In this document: in pieces, positions 27,706-36,945 of the stretch
Numbering within the stretch: the first letter of the stretch is position 1
Layout of the letters: every line of letters begins with the position of its first letter
Assembly (NCBI RefSeq): GCF_001444405.1
Contig: NZ_CP013188.1
Span: 930,001-994,000 of the forward strand
Origin: Pseudoalteromonas phenolica
Lineage (GTDB): Bacteria; Pseudomonadota; Gammaproteobacteria; Enterobacterales; Alteromonadaceae
Direction: 5' to 3'
DNA: 64,000 nt
Translations under genes and position numbers: made by a program
Notes under the pieces: model-generated
The model's input: the letters and a program-made list of their open reading frames with translations, nothing else
What the model was told of the DNA's origin: nothing
Database searches by the model: none

Positions 27706-28713
27706 TTACAGACGATCGATCACAGCTTGTGTGAAATCTGTAGTGCCATGGCTACCACCTAAATCACGTGTAGTTCTGTCACCTGTTTTGATCACATCAG
27801 CTACAGCATTACGAATACGATCTGCTGTTTCACCCATTTCTAAGTACTCAAGCATTTGAATTGAAGCTAGGATAACTGATGTCGGGTTAGCAAGGTTTTT
27901 GCCTGCAATATCAGGTGCACTACCGTGAACTGCTTCAAAGATTGCAGCATTTTCACCAATGTTCGCACCAGGTGCCATACCAAGACCACCAACTAAACCA
28001 GCGCATAGGTCTGATAAGATATCACCAAATAAGTTAGTTGTTACGATCACATCGAATTCTTCCGGTGTCATAACAAGTTTCATACACGTCGCATCAACAA
28101 TCATTTCTGCTGATTCGATATCTGGGTAACGTTCACCGACTTCACGTGCAACTTTAAGGAATAAACCTGAAGTTGATTTTAGGATATTTGCTTTGTGAAC
28201 AGCAGTTACTTTTTTGCGACCTTCGCGACGAGCGAGTTCATAAGCAAAAGTTACGATTTTCTCTGCACCGTCTCGAGTAATTTTTGACATAGCTTCAGCT
28301 TCGTTACCGTCTTCAGACACAACTTGACCAAGGCCAGAATACATACCTTGAGTATTCTCACGGATCGTAATGATATCTATGTCGTCATAACGTGCTTTTG
28401 TGCCTGCAAAAGATTTTACCGGGCGTACGTTTGCGTATAAACCAAACTGCTTACGTAGTGTTACATTGATAGAAGTGAAACCTTCACCTACAGGTGTAGT
28501 TAATGGGCCTTTTAAAGTGATCTTATTTTTTTCGATTACTTCTAGCGTTTCTTTAGGTAGAAGCTCACCCGTTTTTTCTAGGGCAGTTAGGCCTGCATCA
28601 ACAAATTCGTAATCAAAATCACAACCGGCAGCGTTAAGGATCTCAATTGCCGAGTCAATAATGCTTGGACCGATACCATCGCCCTTAATCACCGTGATAG
28701 TTTGCTTTGCCAT
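27706..28713 (-). CDS. Isocitrate dehydrogenase, NAD-dependent (IPMDH-like class)
   Basis: Oxidative decarboxylation of isocitrate to 2-oxoglutarate in the TCA cycle. The 335-residue protein belongs to the short beta-decarboxylating dehydrogenases. SINVTLRKQFGLYANVRP has the Ser and Asn that bind isocitrate's extra carboxylate, unlike isopropylmalate dehydrogenase. VHGSAPDIAGKNLANP has Asp-Ile where NADP enzymes have Lys-Tyr, indicating NAD. DLCAGLVGGLGMAPGANIG is also typical. The ATG at 28713 follows AAAGGA; an upstream frame is longer but lacks support. Confidence 0.9.
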   Translation of the reverse strand: MAKQTITVIKGDGIGPSIIDSAIEILNAAGCDFDYEFVDAGLTALEKTGELLPKETLEVIEKNKITLKGPLTTPVGEGFTSINVTLRKQFGLYANVRPVKSFAGTKARYDDIDIITIRENTQGMYSGLGQVVSEDGNEAEAMSKITRDGAEKIVTFAYELARREGRKKVTAVHKANILKSTSGLFLKVAREVGERYPDIESAEMIVDATCMKLVMTPEEFDVIVTTNLFGDILSDLCAGLVGGLGMAPGANIGENAAIFEAVHGSAPDIAGKNLANPTSVILASIQMLEYLEMGETADRIRNAVADVIKTGDRTTRDLGGSHGTTDFTQAVIDRL

Positions 28714-28919
28714 TATGGTTTCCTTTATCAATATATTTTTTCACACCTGCCTCTTGGGCACTAAATATTGAGTGTAGTAAACAAAGAAGAAAGGTGTGTG
28801 TTCGCTTGAAAAATTAAGCGCGTTTTATAACAATTTATGCAGACTTATGCCAGTAAGGAATGAAAATTAGGCATAAGCACAGTTTATATTTGTCATTGAT
28901 AATATTTATAGAATAAATA

Positions 28920-30602
28920 TTACTCAATGACACACTGTGGTGACAACTCAAGTAAGGCACTATTAAATGCGTCAATACTTGACCATTCAAAATACTGTAA
29001 CACGTCTGATGTTATTTGCTTCTGCCATGGTGTGGCTATATCAATGTCATATAAAGATGAAATAACTAAATATTTTATTGCAACAAACTCTTTATCTACA
29101 TCGTTTAACTGACTTTTTGTTTTGATTTCTGTATTTAACAATGCTCGATGTGAAAATGATTCAGAAAAGTAATTTTCTATATATTCAGATAATGAATCAT
29201 CTTGAATATCCTTAAGCCCGAATAAATGGGCAATAGAAACCGGTTTACTAGAAAACTCATCTTCAGGAGTTTGGATAAACCTCATGAGCTTTTCGGAATG
29301 ATGCTCGAGTAGAAAATAAATAAAAGCAGCAAAAGGGCATAAATAAAATTCAAACTTTTCACTGTGTTTTTTGCTAATGAGTAGGGTGATAACTTTATTT
29401 ATGTGTGCGTATTTGTTGATAATATCGATAGAAAAGGGGTGAGGTACATTAGAAATCATAGTTTCTAATAAAACTCGTTGGCAAAGTAGTGCCGCGGTAT
29501 CTAACCCTACCATAGTTAAACTGTGTCTCAAGCTACCAGCTTTTTGAGCCTGTCTATTATATTGTTTGGTTGCAGTTCTAAGAGCATGCTCAATATGTTC
29601 AGAATCAGAAATAACTTTTTCTAATTGTTTAAAGTCAGGGTATTTCGTATTTCCAAGTTTTGCTATCTTGTCAAAGTTATTACTTACATCATCAGGTTTG
29701 GTTGATAACACGGGTAATTGTTCATTAAACCATATTTTATAAAGGAGAATTGGGTCATCAATAATCTGCGTTCTATATTCACCTAAAATAGGCTGTGATG
29801 TTCTAATAATTCTTCTTGCCTGGTTTTCAATAATTAATGCTAAGTAATGTATATTTTCATGCTTTGTTACAACCAGACATTGCTCGTTTTTGTATGTTAC
29901 TGACAACCCTGATGGGTAGTTAACGAGCTGCGCACCCAGTTCAGCTAAAGCATTTTGGGCAAATTCGTTGTAACAACTTAGATAAAGTGACTTAATTGCT
30001 TGATTGATACTAAATGTTTTTATTTTGGGCCTAGGGGTGATTGCTTTTGCAATTCGCATGGCAATTGCAACAATGATGCTTGGGTTGTCATAAAGCGGAA
30101 CCGCATTGATACCTGTTATTGCTGATGCGTATTTGTTTAATCGAGCAAGTACTCTTTGAATTTGTCCAGTTGGTACATTACCCTTATTAAGCATTTTAAC
30201 AGCCAAGGCATGTCTATTTTGAACTAACCTTTGTGCTTGTTCAGATAGCGGCTGTCCTGCTGCTAATTTATTGGTTTCGTTTGATGTACAAATCTGATCA
30301 GAAATAGCGGCAATCACCAAAGATTCAGTTAATTCCTTATTGAACTTTAATGCCTGACACATAGCTGTGACTAGAATACATTGATTCACAACTAGATTAG
30401 TAGTGTAACCTTGATGTTTAGCATAAAAGTGAAGGTGGGCATGCAAAGCGCCTGGTTGCTGCGAATAACATTGAACAAACCTTTCTGCTAATTGCGTAAT
30501 ACTCGGGAATATAACAGGCCATTTTTCTTTATTGTAGTATAGCCTTAGAACCTGATGAGTATGCTCGAACAGTTTTTTTAATTGTTTAGGAGACGCTTTC
30601 AC
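28920..30602 (-). CDS. Unknown protein resembling a degenerate HD-GYP domain plus HDOD-like region
   Basis: A 560-residue protein without signal peptide or membrane segment. Residues about 70-215 follow the helical pattern of HD-GYP phosphodiesterases (paired helices, then PLSEQAQRLVQNRHALAVKMLNK and a late IVAIAMRIAKAI helix), but where HDIGK should be the sequence reads SDQIC, and no GYP loop is seen, so metal binding is not expected. Around residues 350-400, AQKAGSLRHSLTMVGLDTAALL recalls an HDOD domain. The GTG start at 30602 has GGAG some 12 bases upstream. It follows the DUF3192 gene by seven bases. The domain reading is inference from pattern only; function unknown. Confidence 0.7.
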   Translation of the reverse strand: MKASPKQLKKLFEHTHQVLRLYYNKEKWPVIFPSITQLAERFVQCYSQQPGALHAHLHFYAKHQGYTTNLVVNQCILVTAMCQALKFNKELTESLVIAAISDQICTSNETNKLAAGQPLSEQAQRLVQNRHALAVKMLNKGNVPTGQIQRVLARLNKYASAITGINAVPLYDNPSIIVAIAMRIAKAITPRPKIKTFSINQAIKSLYLSCYNEFAQNALAELGAQLVNYPSGLSVTYKNEQCLVVTKHENIHYLALIIENQARRIIRTSQPILGEYRTQIIDDPILLYKIWFNEQLPVLSTKPDDVSNNFDKIAKLGNTKYPDFKQLEKVISDSEHIEHALRTATKQYNRQAQKAGSLRHSLTMVGLDTAALLCQRVLLETMISNVPHPFSIDIINKYAHINKVITLLISKKHSEKFEFYLCPFAAFIYFLLEHHSEKLMRFIQTPEDEFSSKPVSIAHLFGLKDIQDDSLSEYIENYFSESFSHRALLNTEIKTKSQLNDVDKEFVAIKYLVISSLYDIDIATPWQKQITSDVLQYFEWSSIDAFNSALLELSPQCVIE

Positions 30603-30609
30603 GCTTGTA

Positions 30610-30999
30610 TTACTCTCCGTTTAATTTTGCGTATTCAAGGCTTGCATTTTCACCCCAAACTAGCAATTTTCCATTTTTAAATAAAAGCCCTGTGCACTCA
30701 TCTTGGGTAGTAATTCCATCAGACTTTACCAACTGTGTTCTGTAATAAACAATCTGATAAACATTTTCACTTTTTTTTGAAACATAAGTCAGATCAGGGC
30801 TACCCAGAGTCTCAAGCACTTCTTCTAGTGGCATTACCTCAGACTCATCCAATTTTGAAATAAAGCGATTGTTAAATGCTTCCCTATCTTGCCAAATCAT
30901 AGCTTGAGGATCATCTTTATAGAAATTGATTACTAGCATGACAATACTTGCATATACAGCTAGGCCAAGAATAATGTATTGCAATACTTTTTTGATCAT
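30610..30999 (-). CDS. DUF3192-family membrane-anchored protein
   Basis: A 129-residue protein with one N-terminal transmembrane or signal segment (VLQYIILGLAVYASIVMLVIN) followed by NFYKDDPQAMIWQDREAFNNRFI, the recognisable start of the DUF3192 family of Vibrio, Shewanella and relatives. The rest is a small periplasmic domain with two-stranded ends (GLLFKNGKLLVWG). Function unknown; the fold may resemble small outer-membrane assembly lipoproteins. Likely co-transcribed with the following 560-residue gene. Confidence 0.82.
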   Translation of the reverse strand: MIKKVLQYIILGLAVYASIVMLVINFYKDDPQAMIWQDREAFNNRFISKLDESEVMPLEEVLETLGSPDLTYVSKKSENVYQIVYYRTQLVKSDGITTQDECTGLLFKNGKLLVWGENASLEYAKLNGE

Positions 31000-31067
31000 G
31001 ACAAGTCCAAAAATTAAATCTCGATCAGTATATCAAAGTCTTCGAGACTTAAAACTTTCTTAGACAA

Positions 31068-31835
31068 TTAACGTTTAATTCGTAAATCTTGTAAGTTAAA
31101 ACCCAAATGTATATCAGTTCTCAACGTAACTAGGTTCTTACTTTTTATGAAATCGTCTATGCCAGTTTGAATTTTCTTTTTTTCTGATGGTTTTAGAGAA
31201 TTAGAATTCAATATAAATTCAAATTTACCATATTCGCCTAATAATTTTTGCGCTGTTTTTAAACCAATTCCAGCAATACCGGGTATATCATTGGTTTTAT
31301 CTCCCGCCATTGCCCAAAGTTCAGTCAGTTGATTTTGATTTACTCCAAATTTTATTTCAACTTGCTCTTTATCAATCCAAGTCTTTTGAAAGTAATCGTA
31401 TAAACGAATGTTTTGAGTAAGATGCGGTAGAAAGCCTTTATCTGTAGAGATAATGACTACATTTACGTTTGCAGTTGCCGCTTTGGTAGCAAGAGTTGCA
31501 ATGATATCGTCTGCTTCATCGTGCTCAGGTTTATAAACGGGTATACCGCATTGCTCGAATGACTGTTCGATGATTTGCATATTTTCAGACAACGTAGCGG
31601 GCATTGGTTTTCTAGTCGCTTTATATTTGTCATAGTAATGATATCGCCAGCTTTCATTGCCATCGAAAACAGCTACAGCATGAGATGCTGAAGTTAAACG
31701 AAGTAACTTTATGGCGGCAGATGAAACGCGTTGAGCTGTATTGTTTACTGAGGTGATGTTTTCTTGATTTGATTCAATTGCAAAAATGCGCCGAACAAGA
31801 TTCAGCGCATCGATTAGTACTAAGGTTTTACTCAT
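31068..31835 (-). CDS. xni: Flap endonuclease Xni (ExoIX)
   Basis: A 255-residue 5'-nuclease of the FEN family, similar to the 5' domain of DNA polymerase I. Acidic metal-site motifs are present: LVLIDALNLVRR, VAVFDGNESWRYHYYDKYKATR, PEHDEADDIIATLA and ISTDKGFLPHL. The helix-hairpin-helix is GDKTNDIPGIAGIGLKTAQKLL. It overlaps ppnN by four bases (ATGA), so both are translated from one message. Confidence 0.95.
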   Translation of the reverse strand: MSKTLVLIDALNLVRRIFAIESNQENITSVNNTAQRVSSAAIKLLRLTSASHAVAVFDGNESWRYHYYDKYKATRKPMPATLSENMQIIEQSFEQCGIPVYKPEHDEADDIIATLATKAATANVNVVIISTDKGFLPHLTQNIRLYDYFQKTWIDKEQVEIKFGVNQNQLTELWAMAGDKTNDIPGIAGIGLKTAQKLLGEYGKFEFILNSNSLKPSEKKKIQTGIDDFIKSKNLVTLRTDIHLGFNLQDLRIKR

Positions 31836-33178
31836 TTATTCACTACATAACAAGGCGTATATTTACTGCCTGGTAACTTCATACGGCCTTGCTCTACAAA
31901 TGCTTGTAACAGGGTGTCCATTTTTTCCATTAACGATGTTTCACCATGAAGCTGGTAAGGGCCATGCTTTTTGATTTCTCTAATGCCTTCATCCTTAACA
32001 TTACCGGCGACAATACCTGAAAATGCTCTACGCAAATCAGCTGCAAGAAGCTCTTTATTTTGATTTAAGGATAAGTTCAAATTCGCCATGTTTTCATGAG
32101 TTGGGTCAAATGGCATTTGGAACTGGTGCTCAATTTTTAGCGTCCAGTTAAAATAATAAGCATCACCTTGAGATTTTCTATACTCTCTTACTTTAGGCAT
32201 GGCCTGTTTCAAGGTCGTTGCCACCTTCTGCGGATCACCAACAATTACTTCAAACTTATTTAAGGCTTCCTCACCGAGTGTTTCTTCAACAAACTGACAA
32301 ATTTCCTTGAAATAATCGGCTGAAGATTCTGGGCCAGTTAAAATAACGGGTAGGCATTGTTTTTGATTATCAGGATGTAAAAGTATACCTAATAGATATA
32401 GCAGTTCTTCTGCCGTACCTGCACCACCAGGGAAGATAATAATGCCGTGTGCTGTACGAACAAATGCCTCTAAGCGCTTTTCTATATCGGGTAAGATCAC
32501 GAGCTCGTTTACGATGGGATTAGGTGGCTCAGCAGCGATAATACTTGGTTCTGTTAGGCCTAAATAACGATTGTTTGTAATACGCTGTTTTGCATGACCA
32601 ATGGTAGCACCTTTCATTGGGCCTTTCATTGCACCTGGTCCACAGCCTGTACAAATATTTAAACCTCTTAAGCCAAGTTGATAACCTACTTCTTTGGTAT
32701 ATTTATATTCAATTTCGCTGATAGAGTGTCCGCCCCAACAAACGATCATATTTGGGTCTGTATTCACAGGTAACGCAGAGGCATTTCTAAGCATATCAAA
32801 AACCATATGGGTAATTTGAAGCTCGTCTTCAGTTGGTTCATGACGTTGATAGATAAATAACAAATCGCGTATGACTGAAAATATATGCTCGTGAATACCT
32901 GTGATAATACCACCATCAACAAATGCCGTTTCAGGTGGGTTGTCTAACTCAATCTTTATGCCTCGTTCACGTGAAATGAGCTTTACATCAAAGTCTTGAT
33001 ATTTATCATAAATTTCACTGCTAGAATCGGTATGACTACCAACGTTTAATACCGCTAATACACAGTTTCTAAAAAGTTTATATCTCTCTGTACTAGAAGA
33101 GGCTTGTAGTAAGTCAACTTCTAATTTTGACAGTAAATTAAGTACACCAGTTGGGTTTAGTTGGACTTGCATAGGCAT
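31832..33178 (-). CDS. ppnN: Pyrimidine/purine nucleotide 5'-monophosphate nucleosidase
   Basis: Hydrolyses nucleoside monophosphates to ribose-5-phosphate and base; the E. coli enzyme (YgdH) is activated by (p)ppGpp. The 448-residue protein has the YgdH-specific N-terminal domain, then a lysine-decarboxylase-like Rossmann core with CGPGAMKGPMKGA and the FPGGAGTAEELLYLLGIL motif (PGGxGTxxE). Full length for the family. The gene is the neighbour of xni in many gammaproteobacteria, as here. Confidence 0.95.
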   Translation of the reverse strand: MPMQVQLNPTGVLNLLSKLEVDLLQASSSTERYKLFRNCVLAVLNVGSHTDSSSEIYDKYQDFDVKLISRERGIKIELDNPPETAFVDGGIITGIHEHIFSVIRDLLFIYQRHEPTEDELQITHMVFDMLRNASALPVNTDPNMIVCWGGHSISEIEYKYTKEVGYQLGLRGLNICTGCGPGAMKGPMKGATIGHAKQRITNNRYLGLTEPSIIAAEPPNPIVNELVILPDIEKRLEAFVRTAHGIIIFPGGAGTAEELLYLLGILLHPDNQKQCLPVILTGPESSADYFKEICQFVEETLGEEALNKFEVIVGDPQKVATTLKQAMPKVREYRKSQGDAYYFNWTLKIEHQFQMPFDPTHENMANLNLSLNQNKELLAADLRRAFSGIVAGNVKDEGIREIKKHGPYQLHGETSLMEKMDTLLQAFVEQGRMKLPGSKYTPCYVVNK

Positions 33179-33186
33179 TCTCCTTG

Positions 33187-34752
33187 TTATTTACGAATGC
33201 AAAGGCGATCTCTACCACTATTTTTTGCTTCGTAAAGTGCATCATCAGCTCTATCAAAAGCTGCCAAAGGTGTGTCACCTTTCTTAAATTGTGTCGCTCC
33301 TAAAGACACAGTTATTTGAACTTGCTTATCTTTAAACTTAAATGGAATAGCTTTAATGGTATTTCTAATTTTTTCTAATGGTGGCTGAGCATGTTGTAAT
33401 GCCATACCAGGCATAAGCAGCACAAATTCTTCACCGCCGTATCGAGCAATGAAATCTGATTTTCTTATTGCTTTTTTCAAAGCACGCGCGATAACTTGAA
33501 GGGTTTTATCTCCAGCACTATGACCATATTGGTCGTTAATCGATTTGAAGAAGTCGACATCAATAACAACCAAAGTCGTTTCATTATCATGCTGCTCGAA
33601 CATGTGAAATTCTTGGCTAAACCTATCATCGAATGCAGCACGATTTGGTAATTTGGTTAAACCATCAAGTAAGCTTTTGAATTGTTGTTCAGAGAGCCTT
33701 TTCTTATATGTATTAACTTTAGTCTCTAAAACATTAATACGAGAATTAATTTGATCAAAACTCTCTAGTAAATCAGCTTTATCTTTTTGCTCTAACTGTT
33801 CTCTTTTGACTAAATCTTGCCTTAATAGTTTGAGCTCACCATCAACGAGCTCTTTTAAATCAGAAATAGACGTCGCTTTTTGAGTCTGTTCATTTAGCAG
33901 CTTAATTTTAGTTTCAATTTGCTTATTTAAACCTGAAAGCTCAGCGCTCATATGCTTAGTCGAATTAGTCGTACTGAGTATTGAAGCGTGCAATTCTTCT
34001 AGTGTTTGATTAAGAGAAACTAAAAAGCCCTGTGCTGATTGACGTTCTCTAGCTATGCTATTAGCGATAATTTGTATTATCGCAATCGCACAATCAAGTA
34101 AAACATCGACTTCTGCAGATTGAGATAGTGTCGTTTTAATATCGATGACTTCTTTTGCTACATCATCTTCGAAAGTGATTTCATTGGCCAGGGTCAATAA
34201 CTCGCTGGCTAGTTCAGGTTTTTGTGAAGTTGTTGAATCATGAGCTTCCTTCACTTTCGTTTTAACTGCTAAAACTTTTTGATAAATACCAATGAGCTTT
34301 TCAAAAACGGGCAAGAATTCATAACTGACATTTACTTCATTGAGTTCGTGATCTAATAAGTTGCGTAATTTACGGCGAGTATCATCTGGGATACCTTTAA
34401 GTTTTTGCAATTGTCTACCAGCATCAGAAATACTGGTCGAAAGCTTTTGATGGTTTTCTGCGTTTACAGACTCTTGATTTTTTAGGGATTGTGTAATGGT
34501 ATTGATGAGGGGAGCTAAATCATCAAAACTCACTCCTTTACTCAAAGCTTGTCTGAATTTTGCTAAAAGGTTATCTAGCGCAACATCCTGACCTTTACTG
34601 CTAACCGCCAGTTTTGCAGCAAAATTACTCAATGTTTGTATTTGATCTTTATGCGCATTCTCGAGCTCAGCTCGTGCTTTAACTGCTAGTTTTAATTTTT
34701 TCTCAATTAGCGCATCTTTATTGGTCACAAATTTTGCCATCTTTAAATTCAT
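33187..34752 (-). CDS. Diguanylate cyclase with long coiled-coil N-terminal region (DgcP-like)
   Basis: A 521-residue cytoplasmic protein ending in a GGDEF domain (about 355-520) with the active-site motif RYGGEEF and an RKSD sequence five residues before it, matching the product-inhibition I-site RxxD. It should therefore make cyclic di-GMP under feedback control. The first 340 residues have no membrane segment. They hold a helical domain (KFRQALSKGVSFDDLAPLINTIT, DDTRRKLRNLLDHELNEV) and a coiled coil near 240-340, similar in layout to polar DgcP of Pseudomonas. The start at 34752 is chosen over an ATG four codons downstream because of spacing. Confidence 0.9.
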   Translation of the reverse strand: MNLKMAKFVTNKDALIEKKLKLAVKARAELENAHKDQIQTLSNFAAKLAVSSKGQDVALDNLLAKFRQALSKGVSFDDLAPLINTITQSLKNQESVNAENHQKLSTSISDAGRQLQKLKGIPDDTRRKLRNLLDHELNEVNVSYEFLPVFEKLIGIYQKVLAVKTKVKEAHDSTTSQKPELASELLTLANEITFEDDVAKEVIDIKTTLSQSAEVDVLLDCAIAIIQIIANSIARERQSAQGFLVSLNQTLEELHASILSTTNSTKHMSAELSGLNKQIETKIKLLNEQTQKATSISDLKELVDGELKLLRQDLVKREQLEQKDKADLLESFDQINSRINVLETKVNTYKKRLSEQQFKSLLDGLTKLPNRAAFDDRFSQEFHMFEQHDNETTLVVIDVDFFKSINDQYGHSAGDKTLQVIARALKKAIRKSDFIARYGGEEFVLLMPGMALQHAQPPLEKIRNTIKAIPFKFKDKQVQITVSLGATQFKKGDTPLAAFDRADDALYEAKNSGRDRLCIRK

Positions 34753-34915
34753 TAACGCTTTAAGTTTACAACAATTATCTCATTTTTGAAGGCAATTTGT
34801 TTGTTACATATCATAAGAAACCTGAGGATATGCAGTTTATCTCTTTTATTAAACTTTAAATTGCGAGTTTGTTAGCCTTTCCTCATACATTCCTATGATA
34901 AGTATAAATACAAGT

Positions 34916-36709
34916 ATGAATAAAATTACGCTTTCCCTTTTGGCTGCTTTATCAGCAATTCCCGCATTTGCAGACGTTGAGTATAAACTTTCTATAGATC
35001 AGCCAGCTCACCACCTTGGTGATGTTAAAGTTATTTTTCCAAAAACATCTCAAGCACATTTAGATATTCATTTACCTGATTGGCGAACGGGACGTTACGA
35101 AATTTTAGACTTAGCTAATGGTATTCGATTCTTTGAAGCAAAAAGTGAAAATGGCGAAAATCTTCAATGGAAAAAGATTGATAAAAATACATGGCGCATA
35201 CATTTAGATGAGCCAACAGAAGTCAACGTTTCTTACCAAGTCTATGCGAATCAATTGGGTATGCGTTCTCGTCATATTGATGATAGCCATGCATTTATTG
35301 ATGCATCAGGCTTTTTTATGTTCAGTGATTCATTTAGACAAGAGCCAGTAACTGTAGATCTAGATGTACCAAAAGGGTGGCGTTCAGTCTCTGGGATGGA
35401 TTTTGCTGATGATAAGCATAGTTTTAAGGCGGATAACTACGATATTTTATTAGATTCTCCTATCGAAACAGGTATTAATGACTTATATAAATTTGAAGTG
35501 GATGGTCGTAAATATGAACTCGTTATTTGGGGCGAGGGTAATTACGACGTTGAATTAATGCTTTCAGATCTTAAAAAGCTCGTTAAAACAGGCAGTTTAA
35601 TTTGGCATGACTACCCATATGAGCGTTATGTATTTATGGTACATGCAACCAGCGGTGCTCGTGGTGCGACAGAGCATTTAAATTCTACCATTATCCAAAG
35701 GCATAGAGATTCGTTTGCAAAGCGTGATGATTATATTGGTTTCATTGCAACGGCTGCACACGAATTTATCCATACTTGGAATGTAAAAAACTACCGTCCT
35801 GCTGGCTTAGTACCTTACGATTACATTGCACCAAATTACTCTGATTTATTGTGGTTGTCTGAAGGCTCAACCAGTTATTTAGAAAACTATTTATTGTTAA
35901 GCGCAGGTATAACAAGCAACGAAGAGTTTTATAAAGATCTGAATAAAACCATTTCGCGTCATTTAAAAACACCGGGTAGAGAAGTACAGTCAGCTGCTGA
36001 AACCAGTTTTGATAAGTGGATTAACGCTGGTGGCGATCATGGACGTAACTTCAGTACCAATATTTACTCAGAAGGGTCATTAGTGTCACTAGCACTTGAT
36101 ATTGACTTACTAGATAAAAGTGAAGGTAAAGTAAGTTATAGAGATGTGCATTCAGAGCTATATAAACAGTTTAAATTACCTAAAAGCTTTAATAGCCAAG
36201 ATGTTCAAAATATTTTAAAGCAAATTTCTGGTCGTGATTATTCAACCTGGTGGAAAGAGAATGTTGAATCACCGCTAAGCATTGACTTTGATGCACTGCT
36301 TGCAACTGTTGGCTTAGAATATACACGCCCAGACAATAGCAAAGCCGTTGCTGGTTTGGATGTGATGGCAAAATCTAATGGCGAGCTACTTATTTTAAGT
36401 CATGTAGCGAGAGAAAGCTCTGCATGGCAAGGAGGTTTAACCGCCGGTGATAAATTGGTAGCTTTAGATGGACGTCAAGTACGTAAATCATTAAAAGATT
36501 CGTTGGCTTTGTTTGAGCCTGAGCAAGAAGTTTCAGTGAGCTTTATTAGACGTCATCAACTCATGACCACAAAAGTAAAGCTTACATCTGACTTTGATAA
36601 ACCTAAAAAGGTGAAAGCAGTTAAAGCACCGACTGAACGTCAGGCTAAATTGTATAAAGCATGGACGGGTGTAGAACATCCAAATGCAATTTATACCAAT
36701 CCTCAATAA
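34916..36709 (+). CDS. M61-family metallopeptidase with PDZ domain, exported
   Basis: A 597-residue exported peptidase. The N-terminus MNKITLSLLAALSAIPAFA is a Sec signal; an ATG seven codons upstream is possible but less suited. The N-terminal beta domain ends with a catalytic domain containing AAHEFIHTWNVKNYRP, the zinc-binding HExxH, and WLSEGSTSYLENYLLL with the third ligand Glu, as in glycyl aminopeptidase M61. A PDZ domain near residues 485-560 (SHVARESSAWQGGLTAGDKL) completes the family layout. It likely degrades peptides in the periplasm. Confidence 0.92.
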   Translation: MNKITLSLLAALSAIPAFADVEYKLSIDQPAHHLGDVKVIFPKTSQAHLDIHLPDWRTGRYEILDLANGIRFFEAKSENGENLQWKKIDKNTWRIHLDEPTEVNVSYQVYANQLGMRSRHIDDSHAFIDASGFFMFSDSFRQEPVTVDLDVPKGWRSVSGMDFADDKHSFKADNYDILLDSPIETGINDLYKFEVDGRKYELVIWGEGNYDVELMLSDLKKLVKTGSLIWHDYPYERYVFMVHATSGARGATEHLNSTIIQRHRDSFAKRDDYIGFIATAAHEFIHTWNVKNYRPAGLVPYDYIAPNYSDLLWLSEGSTSYLENYLLLSAGITSNEEFYKDLNKTISRHLKTPGREVQSAAETSFDKWINAGGDHGRNFSTNIYSEGSLVSLALDIDLLDKSEGKVSYRDVHSELYKQFKLPKSFNSQDVQNILKQISGRDYSTWWKENVESPLSIDFDALLATVGLEYTRPDNSKAVAGLDVMAKSNGELLILSHVARESSAWQGGLTAGDKLVALDGRQVRKSLKDSLALFEPEQEVSVSFIRRHQLMTTKVKLTSDFDKPKKVKAVKAPTERQAKLYKAWTGVEHPNAIYTNPQ

Positions 36710-36729
36710 TACTTAATCATTTAGAGGGA

Positions 36730-36855
36730 CTAAAACTGACGTTAGCTTCGTTGAAAATTTCTTATTTAGAACAACTAATTGCAAAATTTTCGCCTTGATA
36801 CCTACAAGTTTTACTTGCCTCAAAATAGATTACTTAATTAAGAGGATTGGTATTA
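36730..36855. repeat. Possible dispersed intergenic repeat (REP/MITE-like)
   Basis: The stretch between the M61 gene and the his terminator has no coding sense. It contains TTAGAACAACTAATT, GCCTTGA and GCCTCAAAA half-sites, and the ten-base palindrome CTTAATTAAG (36833-36842) followed by AGGATTGGTATTAA. It recalls multi-copy intergenic repeats of Alteromonadales that carry a CTTAATTAA...GGATTGGTATT-type end. This is from memory of pattern; only one copy is in the window. Confidence 0.35.
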
Positions 36856-36876
36856 ATTTTTACTTTTTAAAGTAAT

Positions 36877-36910
36877 AAAAAAGCCCAAGTTATTTTAATC
36901 ACTTGGGCTT
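36877..36910 (-). terminator. Terminator of the histidine operon
   Basis: A perfect 10-base stem AAGCCCAAGT / ACTTGGGCTT with a 10-base loop lies 36 bases beyond the hisIE stop and is followed on the minus strand by a run of six T residues. Confidence 0.88.
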
Positions 36911-36945
36911 AATATTTTCTATGATTTACCCTGAGTTGTGGTTAA

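Noticed and set aside
28732..28919. Inverted repeats CACACCT/AGGTGTG and CTTATGCC/GGCATAAG
   Set aside because: Short arms with long loops and no T-run; not enough to call a terminator or operator.
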